Below, one piece after another: positions 1-13,639 of a stretch of DNA of 64,000 nt. Numbering within the stretch: position 1 is the first letter of the stretch; each line of letters begins with the position of its first letter. The notes beneath the pieces were generated by a model. It was not told the origin of the DNA. It was given only the letters and a program-made list of their open reading frames with translations, and did no database searches. Origin of the DNA: Rhinopomastus cyanomelas (Eukaryota > Chordata > Aves > Bucerotiformes > Rhinopomastidae); assembly GCA_013400115.1 (NCBI GenBank), contig VXBP01008204.1:2621804-2685803 (forward strand). The letters run 5' to 3'. The position numbers were made by a program, and so were the translations under genes.

Positions 1-750
1 TTGGATGAACCCAGAGCAAATCAGAGCCTAGTGCCCCGGGTGAGGGTGGTACTGTCCCTTACTCATTTTTACTGGTAGTGTCATTTTAGTACTTTTACTG
101 TACTGTAAATACAAACTAAACATAGACGTCAACGTAGGGTTTTCTTCGCTGTGTCAGGTTGTCTGTAAATCAGTCATCGCAATAGGAAATGCATTTTAAA
201 GATCCATGTGATTCCCAAATTGCCAGCTGAACTATTATACGATATATAATTGTTAAATATGGCTGGAGAGTGGTTTGGCATGCAAAAATGTTGATTATAG
301 CATGTTCGGGGGCTGGTTAGCTTTGACCGTGTCAGTGTGATAACGCGATGTCGGAATGGGTCCTGGAAACAGTCTTCTAGCTGTCACTAAATACTGGAAT
401 CAGTGTTTTTAATCATAGTGGAAACTTTCCGTTGCTTACTTTTGTTTTTTATGTTCTACATTATTTGTGTTGTATTACAACATCTGTAGAAACAGTAACC
501 TGTGAACTACGCTTTTCATAACTTTTTTTAAGACTATATCTAAATGAATGCAACGTGCATAAATATTTTTTAAAACGCAACCGTGAACTATTTGCACCTT
601 TTGCTAATGCCTCTATCTACTTGCTTTGGCATAAAGAATGAGCCAGCCAACTCCTGTGTCCTGTGGAAAATATACAAATGTTATCGAAATTGCTCATAGA
701 TGTAATGCTAATTAATGTTAAATCACAAATAAACAGTATTTTAAATAGAT
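1..750 (+). other. Possible 3' UTR tail of an upstream gene
   Basis: The stretch is AT-rich and has no long open frame. It ends in an AATAAA followed by a GT-rich element, the usual arrangement at a vertebrate cleavage site. A short frame is open from base 1 to a stop near base 76, and a second frame stops at 29-31, so the end of a coding region could lie at the left edge. Neither peptide is recognisable. I infer a 3' UTR from composition and the poly(A) signal only. It could equally be intergenic sequence. Confidence 0.35.
728..733 (+). terminator. Poly(A) signal AATAAA with GT-rich downstream element
   Basis: A canonical AATAAA is followed about 18 bases later by a G/T-rich run (GGGGTTTTGTGTGG from 751). 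That spacing suits cleavage near 745-750. AATAAA is common by chance in AT-rich DNA, so the downstream element is what raises this above background. Confidence 0.4.
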
Positions 751-3274
751 GGGGTTTTGTGTGGCAGTGCTCTTGCGTCTCTCTCGCCTGTAGGAAAGGT
801 GCTTTGCTTGTGCACGCTGCTTCTCAGGAGTTTGTTCTGAAATAGCTTCTTGCTTGTGCTTGTTCTCAAAGCTGTGCAGAAGAGTCTGATCTCGTTAGAG
901 AACAGTTGTTTTCTGTCAGATGGAGATGAAAGAGGACGGGCCTGTGGTGAAATACGCAGCGCTATCAGGCACTTGTTTTGAACCCCGTTGCGTTTGTGCT
1001 GCAGGCTCTCCTCTCCTGGGGCAAGCTTCCCCATCTTCTTGGTCTGCAGTGTGGGTTTGATGTAGAACAGCCTGAAACGTGGGACTTGAGTGGTCTGACT
1101 GCCTGTAAGTACAGAGCAGGGAAATAGCCTGTGGAAATTACCTTATTTTCTTCGTTTTATTAACAAAAACGAAGTTTATACGGGGAGGGCTGTGAACGCA
1201 AAGTTATTTGAAGACTTCTGTGTCGCGTCGTGTCCTGCCAGCGTATGGCGTACCTTGGAGTCTCTGAGACTGCAGACCTTGCAGCACTGTGTTTTTGTAG
1301 CTGTATCAACTCTGTGAATGTCTTTAAGGACTTTGTCAAATGTTTATTTTCGTTGTCTTTCCACAAATCAGCCTTTTGTTTCTGTTTACAAGAAAGTCAA
1401 AACCCAGCCCTCAGAGTCTGGTGACAGTTTCATGAACTCGGTCCCCATGTGGGAGGATGATTTTGCTTTAGCATTTTAAATAAATCTTAACCAAGATTCA
1501 GGTCACTTTCTTACTATCGCTTGTCTCCAGAAGCATCAACAGTCTGCTTAGCGCTGCACTAACGTGAAAGTGGACACTATGTCAACATGGAGGAACTTGC
1601 ACTGGAAGGCTAAGTGCATCTGTAGTTTTCTCCTCTGAACTTTGTTCCCAGGAGTCTACGATCCACAACAGACCCTTTGTTTTCGCTCAGATCTTTCACA
1701 GTTTTACAGCAAGGACTTGAGATTCTGCAAGACAAAGCATGGAAATAAAGTGGGCGTAATGTACATCAAAGCTGAAACGTTGGCAAGTAGGAGCCCTTGG
1801 AAAGACAGCCTTCGAAACAGGTGACTGACCTGGTAGGAAATAATAAGTGCCATGAGGATGCTTGACCCAAGGAAGAGCGGTGCGGAGAACCTGCAGTGTG
1901 TGCTGTGAGAAGCTGCACTCGTTCCCATCTAAGAACCTTAGTAAAAATCCTTTATTTTCCTTTATAAGTTCTGCATCTTTCTACCCCGTTCTTCTTTGCG
2001 TGTGGCCATGCTCAAACCTGTATTGTGATCCTGTTCATCACCTGCCAACTTACACAAACCTCACCTGTTCTGGAGACTGGTGTGAGGTCACAAACCAGAT
2101 TTTGCTTGATTTGCAAATACTACAGGAGGGAGATAGGCATCAGATCAGTCTGTAGTGCAAAGAGACAGGATAAGGTCATGGTGAAGGCTGGAATAGGCCA
2201 CTGTGCCTTTCCTGTTGAGCAAGTCACATAAACTGCTGTTTTCTCTGGTGCTCAGTCACCTTTTCTACTTTCCTACTTTTTCCTGCTTTTTCACTTTTTC
2301 TACTGTCCTTTTCGACTTTCTGGATGTTCCGTTTGCAAAACAGTTGAGTTTTCACTGTTTCAGCCTATGGACCCTCTTCAGATGTAATGTAAAGTAGCCA
2401 AGGACAAGGAGGAAGAGCCACTGTATCCCAAGCTGGGCGTGTGTATCTGAGGAAAACTTCTGACGTGAGTGTTGATGCTTCTCCTCTCAGTTCCTGTAAA
2501 CTGCTGGGGAAATGCATTCCTTCACCCATGGGTTGTTGCGTGGGTTGGAGTCTGCTCTTTCAGAGGCTGTTTGTGACCTGATGTGTTAAATGAGGTGGAG
2601 GACCAGCTGAAGAGCACTAATTAGAAATGGCTCAGCCATGTCAGTGCTGGCAGCCAGAGCACAGTTGGCCTGTCTGTGGCACTGCCCTGTACATGATTCA
2701 AGTGATGGAGGCAGCCCGGTGTGGAGGACAGGGAGTTTGGTGGATGGAGATAGGTGCTTCTGACACTTTAGCTGTCACAGAGCCTCTATAAACACTAGTT
2801 TTTAGAGACTTACAGATTGGCCAAACTTGCTCAGGCTCTTAGGGAAATAGTAGAAACCCCATCCCATAAAGTCAGTCCTTTGCCACAGTTTCTAATCTCA
2901 GTTGCAAAGCCAGCAGCCAGCTTCGGTTTCTAAGAGAAGACATCATGGGAATGTGATGTGGAGAAACTTGATGGTTTTCTATATCCTTGTCTTTGGGAAG
3001 TTCTTCTTTACGGCAGAAACTTTACTGTTTGTATAGTTGTCTAGTTGTGACTTGGACCAGACCACAGCATGGAAAGTTTCAGTTAGGTTTGATCAACTGG
3101 TAAGAAAACAAAACAAAGCCTGATGATGGTCATGGCTTGTGCCTCCAGCTCTGTTCATGCAGCCTGGTTCTGGTATTACCCATGTAGTTATTTAATCCTT
3201 TACACACCCTGGTACTTCAACAGTGGTGGGAGCTATGCAGGGCAACTACGCTGAGCCAGGGAGTTAAAGAAAAT
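751..3274. other. Unannotated noncoding sequence
   Basis: Only short chance ORFs are present (under 100 codons, none recognisable). There is a pyrimidine-rich patch around 2255-2320. I see no repeat family, RNA gene or exon that I can defend. Confidence 0.5.
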
Positions 3275-3415
3275 TGTACAATGGTTTGGGTTGGAAGGGA
3301 CCTGAAATATGATCTAATTCCAACCCTGCTGCCATGGGCAGGGACACCTCCCACCAGACCAGTTTGCTCAAAGCCCCATCCAGCCTGGCCTTGAGCCCTT
3401 CCATGAATGTGTTCT
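3275..3415 (-). repeat. CR1 LINE 3'-end fragment
   Basis: Read on the minus strand this matches the familiar 3' tail of avian CR1: a captured 'GGGCTTTGAGCAAAC...' type stretch, the 'CCCATGGCAG' block, then 'CCCTTCCAACCCAAACCAT'. On the + strand the matching pieces are TTTGGGTTGGAAGGGACCT and CCATGGGCAGGGACACCTC. It is a 5'-truncated, old copy with no coding capacity. Confidence 0.85.
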
Positions 3416-3479
3416 CAAAGTCCCTTTATAACTGAATGCACCTTTCGTCTTTCTGTGTCTGCAGGGAGCAACATAAATT

Positions 3480-3900
3480 CAAGAGTTCACACTCGAGTTG
3501 TGGTTGATGGCCCCGAATTCAGCGGCAGCCTTTGAAAGGTGAAAATTCCAGTGGCCTTTAGATGGCACCAGCCTCCCGCGTCTGCTGCCTTTCTCCCTGC
3601 AGCCGGAAAAGCCATTAACAAAGAGCTTGAGAACAAAGTATTTCGGTGGAGATTGCGTGGGCTTTATTCCAGCTCCAGCGCAATGAGATGAAAGCAGACA
3701 TCTGGCTGTCAGTCATTCCCTTTATTGATTCATTTCAGAATGCAACGATGGAGAAGGCTTTGTCCGGGGGGACAGGACCTCCCCTATACTCGTCCATCTC
3801 ACACTTTCGCAACTGGCTAAGTTAAGATAAACTTGGGTAAATTGATGTAAATGTACATTGATGGGCATGGAAATTGATTCCACTAAACAGGATAATACCC
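3480..3900. other. Candidate conserved noncoding block or exon-like segment
   Basis: This non-repetitive block contrasts with its flanks. It contains homeodomain-type cores (CCATTAAC, ATTGATTCATT). A plausible splice acceptor (TTGATTCATTTCAG, ending at 3738) is followed by a short + strand frame that stops at TAA near 3823-3825. The frame ends in residues LYSSISHFRNWLS, which faintly recall the C-terminus of trypsin-family proteases. No other protease exon is visible, so coding status is doubtful. It is offered as a conservation candidate only. Confidence 0.2.
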
Positions 3901-5484
3901 TTATGGTCAATATTTTCTCCCTCACAACCCTACCCACAAAGTAGAGGGCTCTTGGCCCTTTCTGGATAGTTGGGGCAGAAGTGACAGAGTCCTCAGTGAG
4001 GGTGTGCAGGAGGTACAGGGCTAATTGCGCAGAGCTTCGACAGGTTTTGGGGTCTGGGCAGAGCTTTGCTGATATCCCAAGCTGTGGTCGTGTGAATAGA
4101 GATCCAGAAGTCCTGTCTCCAGGAATGTCTATGGTGAAGGAAAATGTCCTATAATACTAGAAAAACCTGCTGTTTTGGAAGGCAGCCACACCAGTTTGGA
4201 GAGTTGCAGCAAATATTGGTAACCCTTCCAAAGGGAATGGTGCGTTCTGCTGCCAATCCGTTGTCTCCTTCAGCAGAGGACTTCTGCCAAAGGCACACTT
4301 TTGTGTCAGTCTCCAAACTGCACGTTACTGGAGGGCAGGGTCGTGTGAAGCATCACTGCTTCACTCACCCTCTTCATACACTTCCCAAGTGTCTTCAGCT
4401 TTGTGGGAAATGAGATACTGGGCAAGTTGGCTCTTCCCTCTGGTTTATCACAGTTGTCTTTCTGTGTTAGTCAAACTTGGGAAGGGAGGGACTTTGCTGT
4501 TCGTGCTGTTAACAGTTGGGCATGAAAAGTGGTGGTGGGAGGGAAGATGGATGGATGGAGAGTGATCAAAGGGACAGATGCCTGAAGTTGTCTCCAAGAG
4601 CAGGAAAAGGCACATTTGACTTCTGGAGAAGTGGAACATGGAATTAAGTGCGGAAAGCAAAATAGATGACTAGAAGCATCTGGAGCATGTGTTTAGCAGA
4701 ACCTCTTTTTCAGACTGTCCTGCCTGCCTTTTCTGTTTTCTCTACCTTATCCCTGGGTGCACACTTGTACTTGCAAAGTACTTGCAAAGGCTCAGGCTCA
4801 TGTGACACAGATGCAGATGTTTTCCCCTCTAGGTTAGAGTCAGCTCTCTTTCTCTCTTTTGCTGCATCTCAGGCTGGCCTAGGGGAACGTTGCCCCAGGG
4901 TCCAGTCCAGGTGACCAGAGGCCATTTTCTCTCAGTATTGCATCCGCTTGGCCATCCCTGAGGGCAGCAGAGCCCTAAGTTGTGCCCAAAGGGGCCTCAG
5001 CAGGCACAGGTGAGTTGTCTGAAGTGAAGGCTGCTCCTTGCTGTGTGTGAGCCTTTTCTGCCAGCAGCTCCTGGCTATTGTTATAAGTTAACACCAGTTA
5101 TATTAAGAGAAGGAGAGAATAAAGGTTGGCAGCAAACAAATGTGGGGCTATAGTCCACTGCCTGCTCTGCTGCCCACCCTGCCAGCTGCACTGGCAGGCA
5201 CCCACCTGGCTGTACCCACTAATGCTGTGGGGCTGTGATCCTCTGTCTTATGTTTTCCCTTTGGTTATATGAAAAACGTTTTGTCCTTTGTTGAGTGAGA
5301 AGAGCCATGTATCAGCAATGCAGAACAGGGGGGAAATCAATTAGGGGCTCAGCTGGCTGCTGGCTGTACACGGGAGCTTCCCACCGCAGTTTCCTGGGGC
5401 CAGCAGTGCAGAACTTCCCCTGTGAGTGTCTTCAGGCTGGTTGAGATTTATTTTGTTTTAATCTTTATCATTAAGTTTCTGCAG

Positions 5485-5527
5485 AGAGTTCTGTGATTCC
5501 TTCCAATTCCTAGTGATTCTGCGATTC
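5485..5527 (+). repeat. Short CR1 3'-end remnant
   Basis: The sequence GATTCCTTCCAATTCCTAG followed by TGATTCTGCGATTC resembles the last 40 or so bases of CR1 ('CCTTCCAATCCCTA' then 'GATTCTATGATTC'). It is very short and decayed, so the call rests on the order of these two motifs. Confidence 0.5.
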
Positions 5528-8500
5528 AAGTGCGGACGTTACAATCAGTGCCCAGTGCTTGGAGCCAGATCCTGAACGTCCTCTGCCAGCCCAGCAGAGC
5601 TGGTGTGTTTGCACCATGGAGTCCACAGCTGAACTGAGCCAGTGGAGCTCTTTCTCTAGTCTTGTGTTTGAGGAGCCCAAACCTATTCTTACAGTTAAAA
5701 TCCCCCATGGAGTTGGTCATGGGCTGTGCTGAGTGACATTTCATCAAACTTCCAGGGAAATTTTTGTTTTGGAGGGCTTTGGGATGACAAAATAGGACGT
5801 GAGCATGAGCACCTCATCTGGAATTCCTTACTGGAACTGGCATGAGGCTGCCATAAAGGGACATTCGCTCCCACCTTTGTGTCCTTATCTCTCCCCACAA
5901 CTGCAGGGAGTGTTCTGTGTCACTCTCAGGCAGGATGCTGGTGGGATGGGGGAGCTGACTGATTTGAGAAGCTTCATCCTAGCTGTGCCAGAACTTCCCA
6001 GGACTCCACATCTCTCCGTGGACAGATATATGGGACCCTCTGGTGCCCAAGGATCCTGCAGCTTCCTGTCTCACCTGCTTCATTGTCACATCTCCAAGCT
6101 CCCTGTGTTTGCAGGGATAGCTGGGTACAACTGTGCATCTCTGGATGCTGCTGTAGCTTTTGCAAGCTTTTTGTTTGCAAATGTTATTGGCAAAATCAAA
6201 ACTTGTGCCCTGGGTTATCATAACAGTGAGAGATTTAACACTGCAAGAAATAACTGAACCGCTCTGGGGTGGCAGTGTTCTCCTGGGCTCTGAACCAGGA
6301 GCCTTCTGTTCCCCAGCAGACACAGCTCGCTGGTGCTGTGTTTGACCTTTGACTTGTTGGCTGCTGGCTGTTCTCTGACCTCATGTTCTCTGGGCATGGC
6401 ACCCATCCCTCTCCTCCCAAACGAACAGAAAGTTCAAACATCACCTGAAGTGAGGTGCTTGAACCAACAGCCTAACTAACTGTCTCAAAGGACTGAGCAA
6501 GTTCGCTGGTTCCAGGCATGGCTGCAGCAGAGCAAATTGCTTGTTCAGCCCTTGGCTTGGTGCATCAGGAACCAAATAACCTCTGATCTGCAAGGGGAAA
6601 GCAGCCCCCAAAACCCACTGTGACCCTTAATGAGCATGTCTCCACGTTAAGGGTCTCTAAGTGTTGTTGGCAGCGTGGGGGCCTGCCCCAGCACAACTGA
6701 CAAGCTGATAGCACTAAAGCTTGAGTGCACTTCAAGTCCTCACACCGATGGCCATGTGGCCAGTACAGCAGCTGTGGGACATCACCTCATTCCTTCTGCT
6801 TTCGTAACAGCTGAGTAACTGAGGTTCCACAAACTTCCAAAACTTCACAGACCTGTACAGGCTCTGTCCCAAGCTGTGCCTGTCTGTGAAGGTAGCTTGC
6901 TTTTAGAATACTTTTGTTAAAAAAAATCTAGCCCTGACCTGAGGTGCAGAGGCCAGCACCACACCCCATCATGTGATGAGGTCTGCAGGCTCTGTGGGAT
7001 AAATCTACTCCCTTGGACACCAAAGTCCAAACATCAAACTCAAGTGAAGAGAAACTGCAGCCAGTGCCATGGTGAGAATAGATCCCCATTTAATAGGTGC
7101 AGCTGCACATGCATCAGCCACACAAGGAGTGGCATGGTATCTCCCTGTCAGCAAGACCAGCCAAGAGGACTAATTCTTGCCTGTCCCACACTATCAACCT
7201 CCAGCCTGAAGTCCAGATGGGCCAGGCAATGGAAGATGTTTACCTTGCCACTCCTTGGGCACCACCTGCCAGGTGTCTGGGATGGACAAGGGAAGGCAGT
7301 AGCAGCAGGTAAGCCTTCGTCAGCATAGCTTGCTCAACCAAAGCTGAGCTCTGGGGGCTGCAGAAAAAGTGACCTGTTTAGAGGAATCCATGGTTAAACC
7401 AAGAGCTGGGCAGAGTTGAGGACAAACGGAGCCCAGACTCTGATTTATCATCTGGGTGTTGTGGGCTTGAAGACACGTCTCGGGTAGGTGCGGTACTGAG
7501 ACATCAGAGATGCTCCAGAGGACAAACCTCTGGTCGTTTGCTGAGTGCCAGAGATGATCTACAGAAGCTGGTGTGAGCACACTGCGGCAGGGTGTTGAGA
7601 CACAGTGCTTTGCCCTGCAATCTTGAGAACTTACAGCCTCAATTGTTGCGAAGGTGGACAGGCAAGATGGAGAATTTGGCTGCCAAACCCACTCAGTGCA
7701 AGGGGGATGTGGAGCAGTAACTTTTTTCACCAAGTACCAGCTACCAGTGTCTTATTGCAGTGAGTTTAAACACCTTTGCCTCTCTAGTGGGCAGTAGCAA
7801 AGCATTTTCAGTGCTTACCCTTTCCACCTGGCTGGACAACTCCCTCAGACAGCAATACGTGTCGCTACCTGTACTGTGCATAGTGCTGTGTAACGCTGCA
7901 CGTGCGAATTACATCTGCAGCAGCACCCAGGCGGTTACCTTGCCTGCCTCCAGTTGTATTTTAAAGGTACGAGTCAATATTCAACCAGCAGTAGGAACAC
8001 ACTGCAGAAATCATTAGGGTTTATTTCAGTTTATCCACCAGCGTTTACACCTAGTAAGTAACTGCATCCATTCCAGCATGGCTGGCGTGACACCTCAGTG
8101 CCATCCGTCACCTGCAGCTGCAGCAGCTGCTCCTTCCTCCATTTATCTAACGGGGACAGCTCCACAAATGACCTGGAAGAGACTGTCAGGCGGTCTTTAT
8201 CCTGCCACAGTCTGGGTAATGGGACACTACTGGAGTGATTATTGGTACATTTGGAATGGTTTTTCTTATAACCAGGTGATTTGGGCTGACTTACTCTAGT
8301 TGGCTTCATTTCTGCCCCTCCACCTCCTTTAAGATACTAGAGATGCCCTGAAGGCCTTCTCAGGGCAAGGATGAGGGCGTTACATTGGCTTAACCTGGAC
8401 CACCATCCTGCCAGCACCCTCATCTGGCAAGGATGCTTGTGGTAGCAGTTGCTCACTGGGGGCTTCTGAGCCTTTTGCAAACACTTCAAGATTTAAGAGT

Positions 8501-11500
8501 GACCCATCACTTCACTTAAAGTGACCTTTGTGCAAATGAAGGGTGACAAATGGAAACATTCTGGATTATTTCCTTATGCTGGCCATTTTAGGCTTGAAAG
8601 CAGAGTACCCCTGTGAAAGGCTGCTTTGCCTTGGAGCCACTTCCTCCAGCTTAAGCCACACGGGTGCTGGTGCCAGCACTGTGATGTGCACGTCGCACAG
8701 GGCAACGAGGGGCATACAGCTTGGCTGCAGGGATCGGTGTGTTTCACACCAGGGATCAGCACCTTTATCTGTGGGGCAATAATATTGTCTGAGCTTTTGA
8801 CCTGTGGAGGGTTCATGCGAGCAGGTCAAAGGCTCCCAGACAGCACTCCCAGCTCCCTGAATGCCGTGTCGATACAGCTTGCTGAAGCTTGTCACGCTCC
8901 AGCAGTTCCTTCTTGGGGTGGATTTGGAAAAGCCACCCATGTTGTATTAACCCCCTGCAAGATCAGGATTTGGCCTTTAATCCCAGTGAACCTCAAGTGC
9001 TCCCCCAGTGTTGGGGAGTACTGCTGCCCCCAAAATACAGGCCCTGCTCTCAGTTAAATCTAATCAGGGCTGTCAATATTGCTGATTTACTGGACACTCA
9101 GGAAAACCATTTAATCTGAGGGATCAATACTACAAGAAAGAACCAACGAGATGTTTGGGGGAACGGAAACAGAGCCGTGCTGCCTTGGCATCTGTGGAAA
9201 CATCTCCTGCACCGCGTGCAACGCAGCACCTGCCTCGAGAGCCCTGGATGCCAAGCAGAGAGCTGGAGTGTGTGATGTGCTGGCAATGCAAAGGCACAAC
9301 AAGCCTGTGGAGGGCACAGGCTCACATAGTCTCTTCTCCACGGGTCAATAAACTAGGTGACTCTTTGCAGCAGCAAAATCATGAACTCTCATTGTGTTTC
9401 ACACAAACTTGTGACCTTGAGCATCTTCAGGACAGGTGGCTCTGAGCCCTTCCTCCAGCTTGGCAGGGCAGAGAGTTGCTGCTCCTCACTGTGAGCTTCT
9501 CCATGCCCAAGTAAATACTTGAACGAGAGGCTGCAAATTAACCCTGTGTGAGGATGCCAGCTCCAGCAATCCTTGAGAAAGGAAACGTGGTTCTTACTGT
9601 GATTAATAATTGTGAAGAGTTGTCTGAGATCTGCAGCAGAGCTGTTGGGGGTGGCTGAGCCTTGCACACTGCGACTGATGCCTGAGCACTGTGTGACCTG
9701 GATGCTGTGGTCCTGGACACCACAGGCAGTAGGACAGATGAAGCAGCATAGGAGTAGAAGCTGCCATGCCCAGGTCCCATCGCTCTCATCTTTTGGCTGA
9801 TACAGACTGAAGATGAATCTTAGCTGCTACAGATGGAACACTGGCCATGCTGCTGTCCTGTCTGAGCTGCTGTGGGTCATGGGCCAGCGGAGGCGGCCAC
9901 AATGAACCCAGTTTAAGATGGGTATTAAAAGGGCCAATTCATCAGATATGTGGATGGGTGACAAGTTTTACCTCACCAGACAAACTGCAAAGGCTGCTCT
10001 ACCTGCCCTAATGCCCAGGTTTCTATAGCCCACAAGTAGCTTAGTACCTGGAAAATTCCCATAAGGAAAAAAAAGGTCCAGATGTGCAGAGTATTCCCTC
10101 ATGTCAGCCTGTGTCCAGCATATGGACTAAAATTAGCTTTTGCTGTGTGAAGCCAGCCTGGCTCCTCAAAGAACACACATGGCTATGTGTCATTTCTGAC
10201 TGCTGCCTGTTTGATTGATGTGATCAAGAACTGAGTTTAGGATTATCACTGTAACTCTCCCAGTCCTAAAGGAATGCTGGCACCTCTTAGGGATGGGGTT
10301 GCTCTTCTCTGCCTGCTGGCAGCTCAGCAGAGCACCAAGACCCCAGGTAGGGCCATGGCAACACCCAGCGCTGCTTTTGCTGGGTGACAGGAGGACATCA
10401 AGTTTCTGGTGGCTCTTTCCATCCTGTAGCACGTCAGCTGCTGCAGGGTCTGTGTGCAGTACCTGGCCAGCCTGGTTAGCCCTGCATGTTACTCCCATTC
10501 ACTCAGCTGAAGTGATCAGAGCAAGAATTTAGCACAGACAGAAAAGATAAGGGGTGTGTGAGGGTAATGCAGCAAAGCGACTAAAGTTCTCAGCAGAACC
10601 TTCATTGTCACTGTGATTTCATCTCTTCCAGAACCCTTGTTTTCCTCAGCCTTCTCTGACAGGGAAAAATGTGCAAACATGGGGTTTTTTTTTTTTTAAG
10701 CCAATAAGAGTCTGTAGAAGAATTTCCCTGTTACATAGATTTAATTTTTTCATGTGAATCAAATTTCCCCAGGCAGCAGGGAGCTGCAGTTTGAAGCATT
10801 TTCACTTGGGCCTCGCTCTGCAGGGATCTTGTCCGCACACTCAGCATTACCCACGTGGCATTAAACCCTCAGTTCACTGATGTGCTGGGTTCCAGCTGTG
10901 CCCCTCTTGTCCCTAAAGCCAAGGCAGTTGACCCTGACCAGGTCCAGACCCAGTGCCACCAGCCTGTGTCCCCAGGGGCCAGATGCAGCAGAGGACTCAG
11001 GTTCAGCCCCTGCTTTGGCTCTTCTCCGAGGGGTGAGTAGCAGCACGGGAGGTGGGGAGGGACAAGCCCAGCTTGAATAGCTGAGGAGAGTGCTTTTCCA
11101 GATATGTTTTGATTGAAAAAGTTATTGATGTTCCTTCTGACTGCAGAGGAAAGGGTAGAACAGAGCTGAGGTGATGAATAAATTAGTTCACTGGTGTTTG
11201 ACTGGGTGCTCTTTCATCTGCCGTCCACTAAACATTGCACAGGGGAGCGAGCCGTGACCAGAGCGGCTGGGCTTGTTTTAAAACATCACAGAGAATGCAC
11301 AGAGAGGCAAAGTGCTCCCTGACAGAGTGCACAGCAAACAAGAACTGCTCAGGCAATGCTGCCAGCCCACTGCCCGCTCCAGCCTCAGCGCCATGCCAGC
11401 GAAACAGCACTGGGGTGTGACTTGCCACCAGCCACGGCTCACCTTCCCTGTATGTGCATGTGTGTTCCCTATACGTGAGAGAAAAACTGTCAGACATGAT

Positions 11501-12284
11501 GTGCAGTAGGTTACAAACAGCTCCTGGGCAGGTGGTGAGCAGCAGCGAGCTCTGCCGCAGCATCACCCGCTCTGAAACTTGCTCAGGGCTCCTTTTCTAC
11601 CAAACGCCCAAGCCTGCCCACCAGTAGATGCTCCAAGATGTGCTGTGGGTGCTGTGTGGCTCTTTGCCATTACCAGAGCAACTCTTTGGGCACAGTGGAG
11701 CTTTGGAGATAGCCAGCAAGGATCCCATGCCCACCTGATGAGGGTATGGCTCCAGAAAGGCAGTGCATCCACATCCTGGAGCATCCTGGAGCCCTCTGGA
11801 TCCTAAGGGGTGAGAGCTCAGCCAGAGCTCCCCTGTCCCACAGTGCCAGTGGTAGACAGACCCAGGCTCCTCCATTTCTGGGTGAGACAAAAAACCACCC
11901 ACCCCATTGTCTGCAACCGTCCTCTAGAGGTTTATAAATAACCCCTGTTTCCCTGCTGGCTTTGTGCTTTTCTATTTTGACGCACCCTTGATTTCCTCCT
12001 GTTCCAGAGACCTTCAAACAACCTTTTGTTGTTTGTTTGCTTCCTCCCAGCTTGAGTCTAAACAGGCATCCGTGGCTGCCACCGTGTCCGGGCGCACCCT
12101 GGGTGCCAGGTACCAGGTGCCAGGACGCCGGGCGCCAGTACAGTTATCTAACAGTTTCTCGTAAATCACCCCATGCTGGAGGTGTGGGCACTCGTGTGCT
12201 ACTTGGTGACAAGCAGCCGGTTCCACGCATGTATGTGGCCTGTCAGCAGCGGGAGGAGAATGCTGAGCAGTGCAGGGATGCCAT

Positions 12285-12436
12285 GTGGAATCCTGGAAGT
12301 GTTCAAGGCCAAGCTGCTGGGCAACCTGGTCTGGTGACAAGTGTCCCTGCCATGCCAACTTCTAGGGAAGTTGGAACTAGATGATGTCTCATGTCCCTTC
12401 CAACCTAAACCATTGTGTGACTCTATGGTTCTGTGA
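12285..12436 (+). repeat. CR1 LINE 3'-end fragment
   Basis: From 'GGAAGTGTTCAAGGCCAAGC' through 'GGCAACCTGGTCTGGTG' and 'GTTGGAACTAGATGATG' to 'CCCTTCCAACCTAAACCATT' this follows the CR1 3' UTR in order. It ends in degraded ATTCTATG-like repeats (GACTCTATGGTTCTGTG). The copy is 5'-truncated and diverged. Confidence 0.9.
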
Positions 12437-13639
12437 ACCTGGTGCCTTCCCAAACAGGTGTCCCCTCCACAGGGTGAGGCAGAGCTGTTAGGATCCTGCA
12501 GACCCACGCAAACAGTGGGTGACCTATGGGTGTCATCACTGCTTGCATAGGCAAGATCACACACCCACTGTCCTAAAAATACTTGGGGTGTCCAAATGCA
12601 AGTGACTCCCCAGTAAATTTTCATGATGACCCCCCATTTCAGCATGTTTTAGAGCTCGCTGTATGCTCAAAAGCTGCAGTCCTTTCAAAGCAGCTCTGAG
12701 TAACAGCGTAGTTTGTGTAAATATTTAAGGAATATGAAAATCCACCCATGGGCTGTGTAATTGCCCTTCTCTCTGTCAATACTGGGGGTTGCTCGTTCCT
12801 GTCTTCCTCACAGTGCACGGCTGTGGTATATATGGCCATAAAAACGAGTCGGTGCCCTGCGGCATAGGAAGGGCACAGTTTGGCTTTTTCAGTGCTGGTA
12901 TCGTGAGGGCAGGCTAATTCTTAACTCACTTCTTCTCATTTATTTGTAGCATCTAGATGAAATCCGTCTCCTCTAGCCAGGGCTTGGGGTGTGAGGAGAG
13001 TCAGCGAGGGCAGAGAGGCTCTGAGCACCACGATGCTGTAGAGACAGGGCAACAAGTTGTGGCTGTGAGATGAAGCTTTTCCTTTTTTGTTTCTGCTTCT
13101 GCTGAGGTCAAGGTGCCAAGAAACACCAGGGGCCCACAGTGGTGTTCTGGCAGCCCTTCTGCCTCCTAAATTAAAGACCCGTTGGGTTTTTAATCTCCAG
13201 CTGGGTGATTCGAGAGTGAAGTTGCCATCTCCCATATAAGTGCTCATGCCACTAAGGCTAAAAAATAGCAGTGAGAGAGAAACTTAAAACACTTTTACAC
13301 CTGAAATTCAGAAGAAAGAAAAGAAAGCCCAAGAAAAGGGATGTGCTGAGTTGACAATACGTGGCCAGCCCCTGAGTTGGCTCATGCCAGCCCAACCCTG
13401 GTGACGCTGGGGACACTTATGACTTCACCCCAGCTTGCCACAGCGCAGGCGGGTGTCTCCTTGTTGTCTGACATTTTCCTTCCTCTTCTCAAAGGCCGAG
13501 ACGTCCGTTGCTTCGCATCCCGCCCTCGTCTGGAGCCAGCAGCTCCAAAGAGGAGCTGCAGCAGACAGCGAAGTTTCCCTGCTCCACTGCCTTTGTGTGC
13601 AAACTGGGTTTATCTGTATTGTTTGACCAGTGCTGGCAA

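Noticed and set aside
5799..6257. 152-codon + strand ORF
   Set aside because: No family resemblance, no matching splice context, and overlapped by minus-strand ORFs of similar length.
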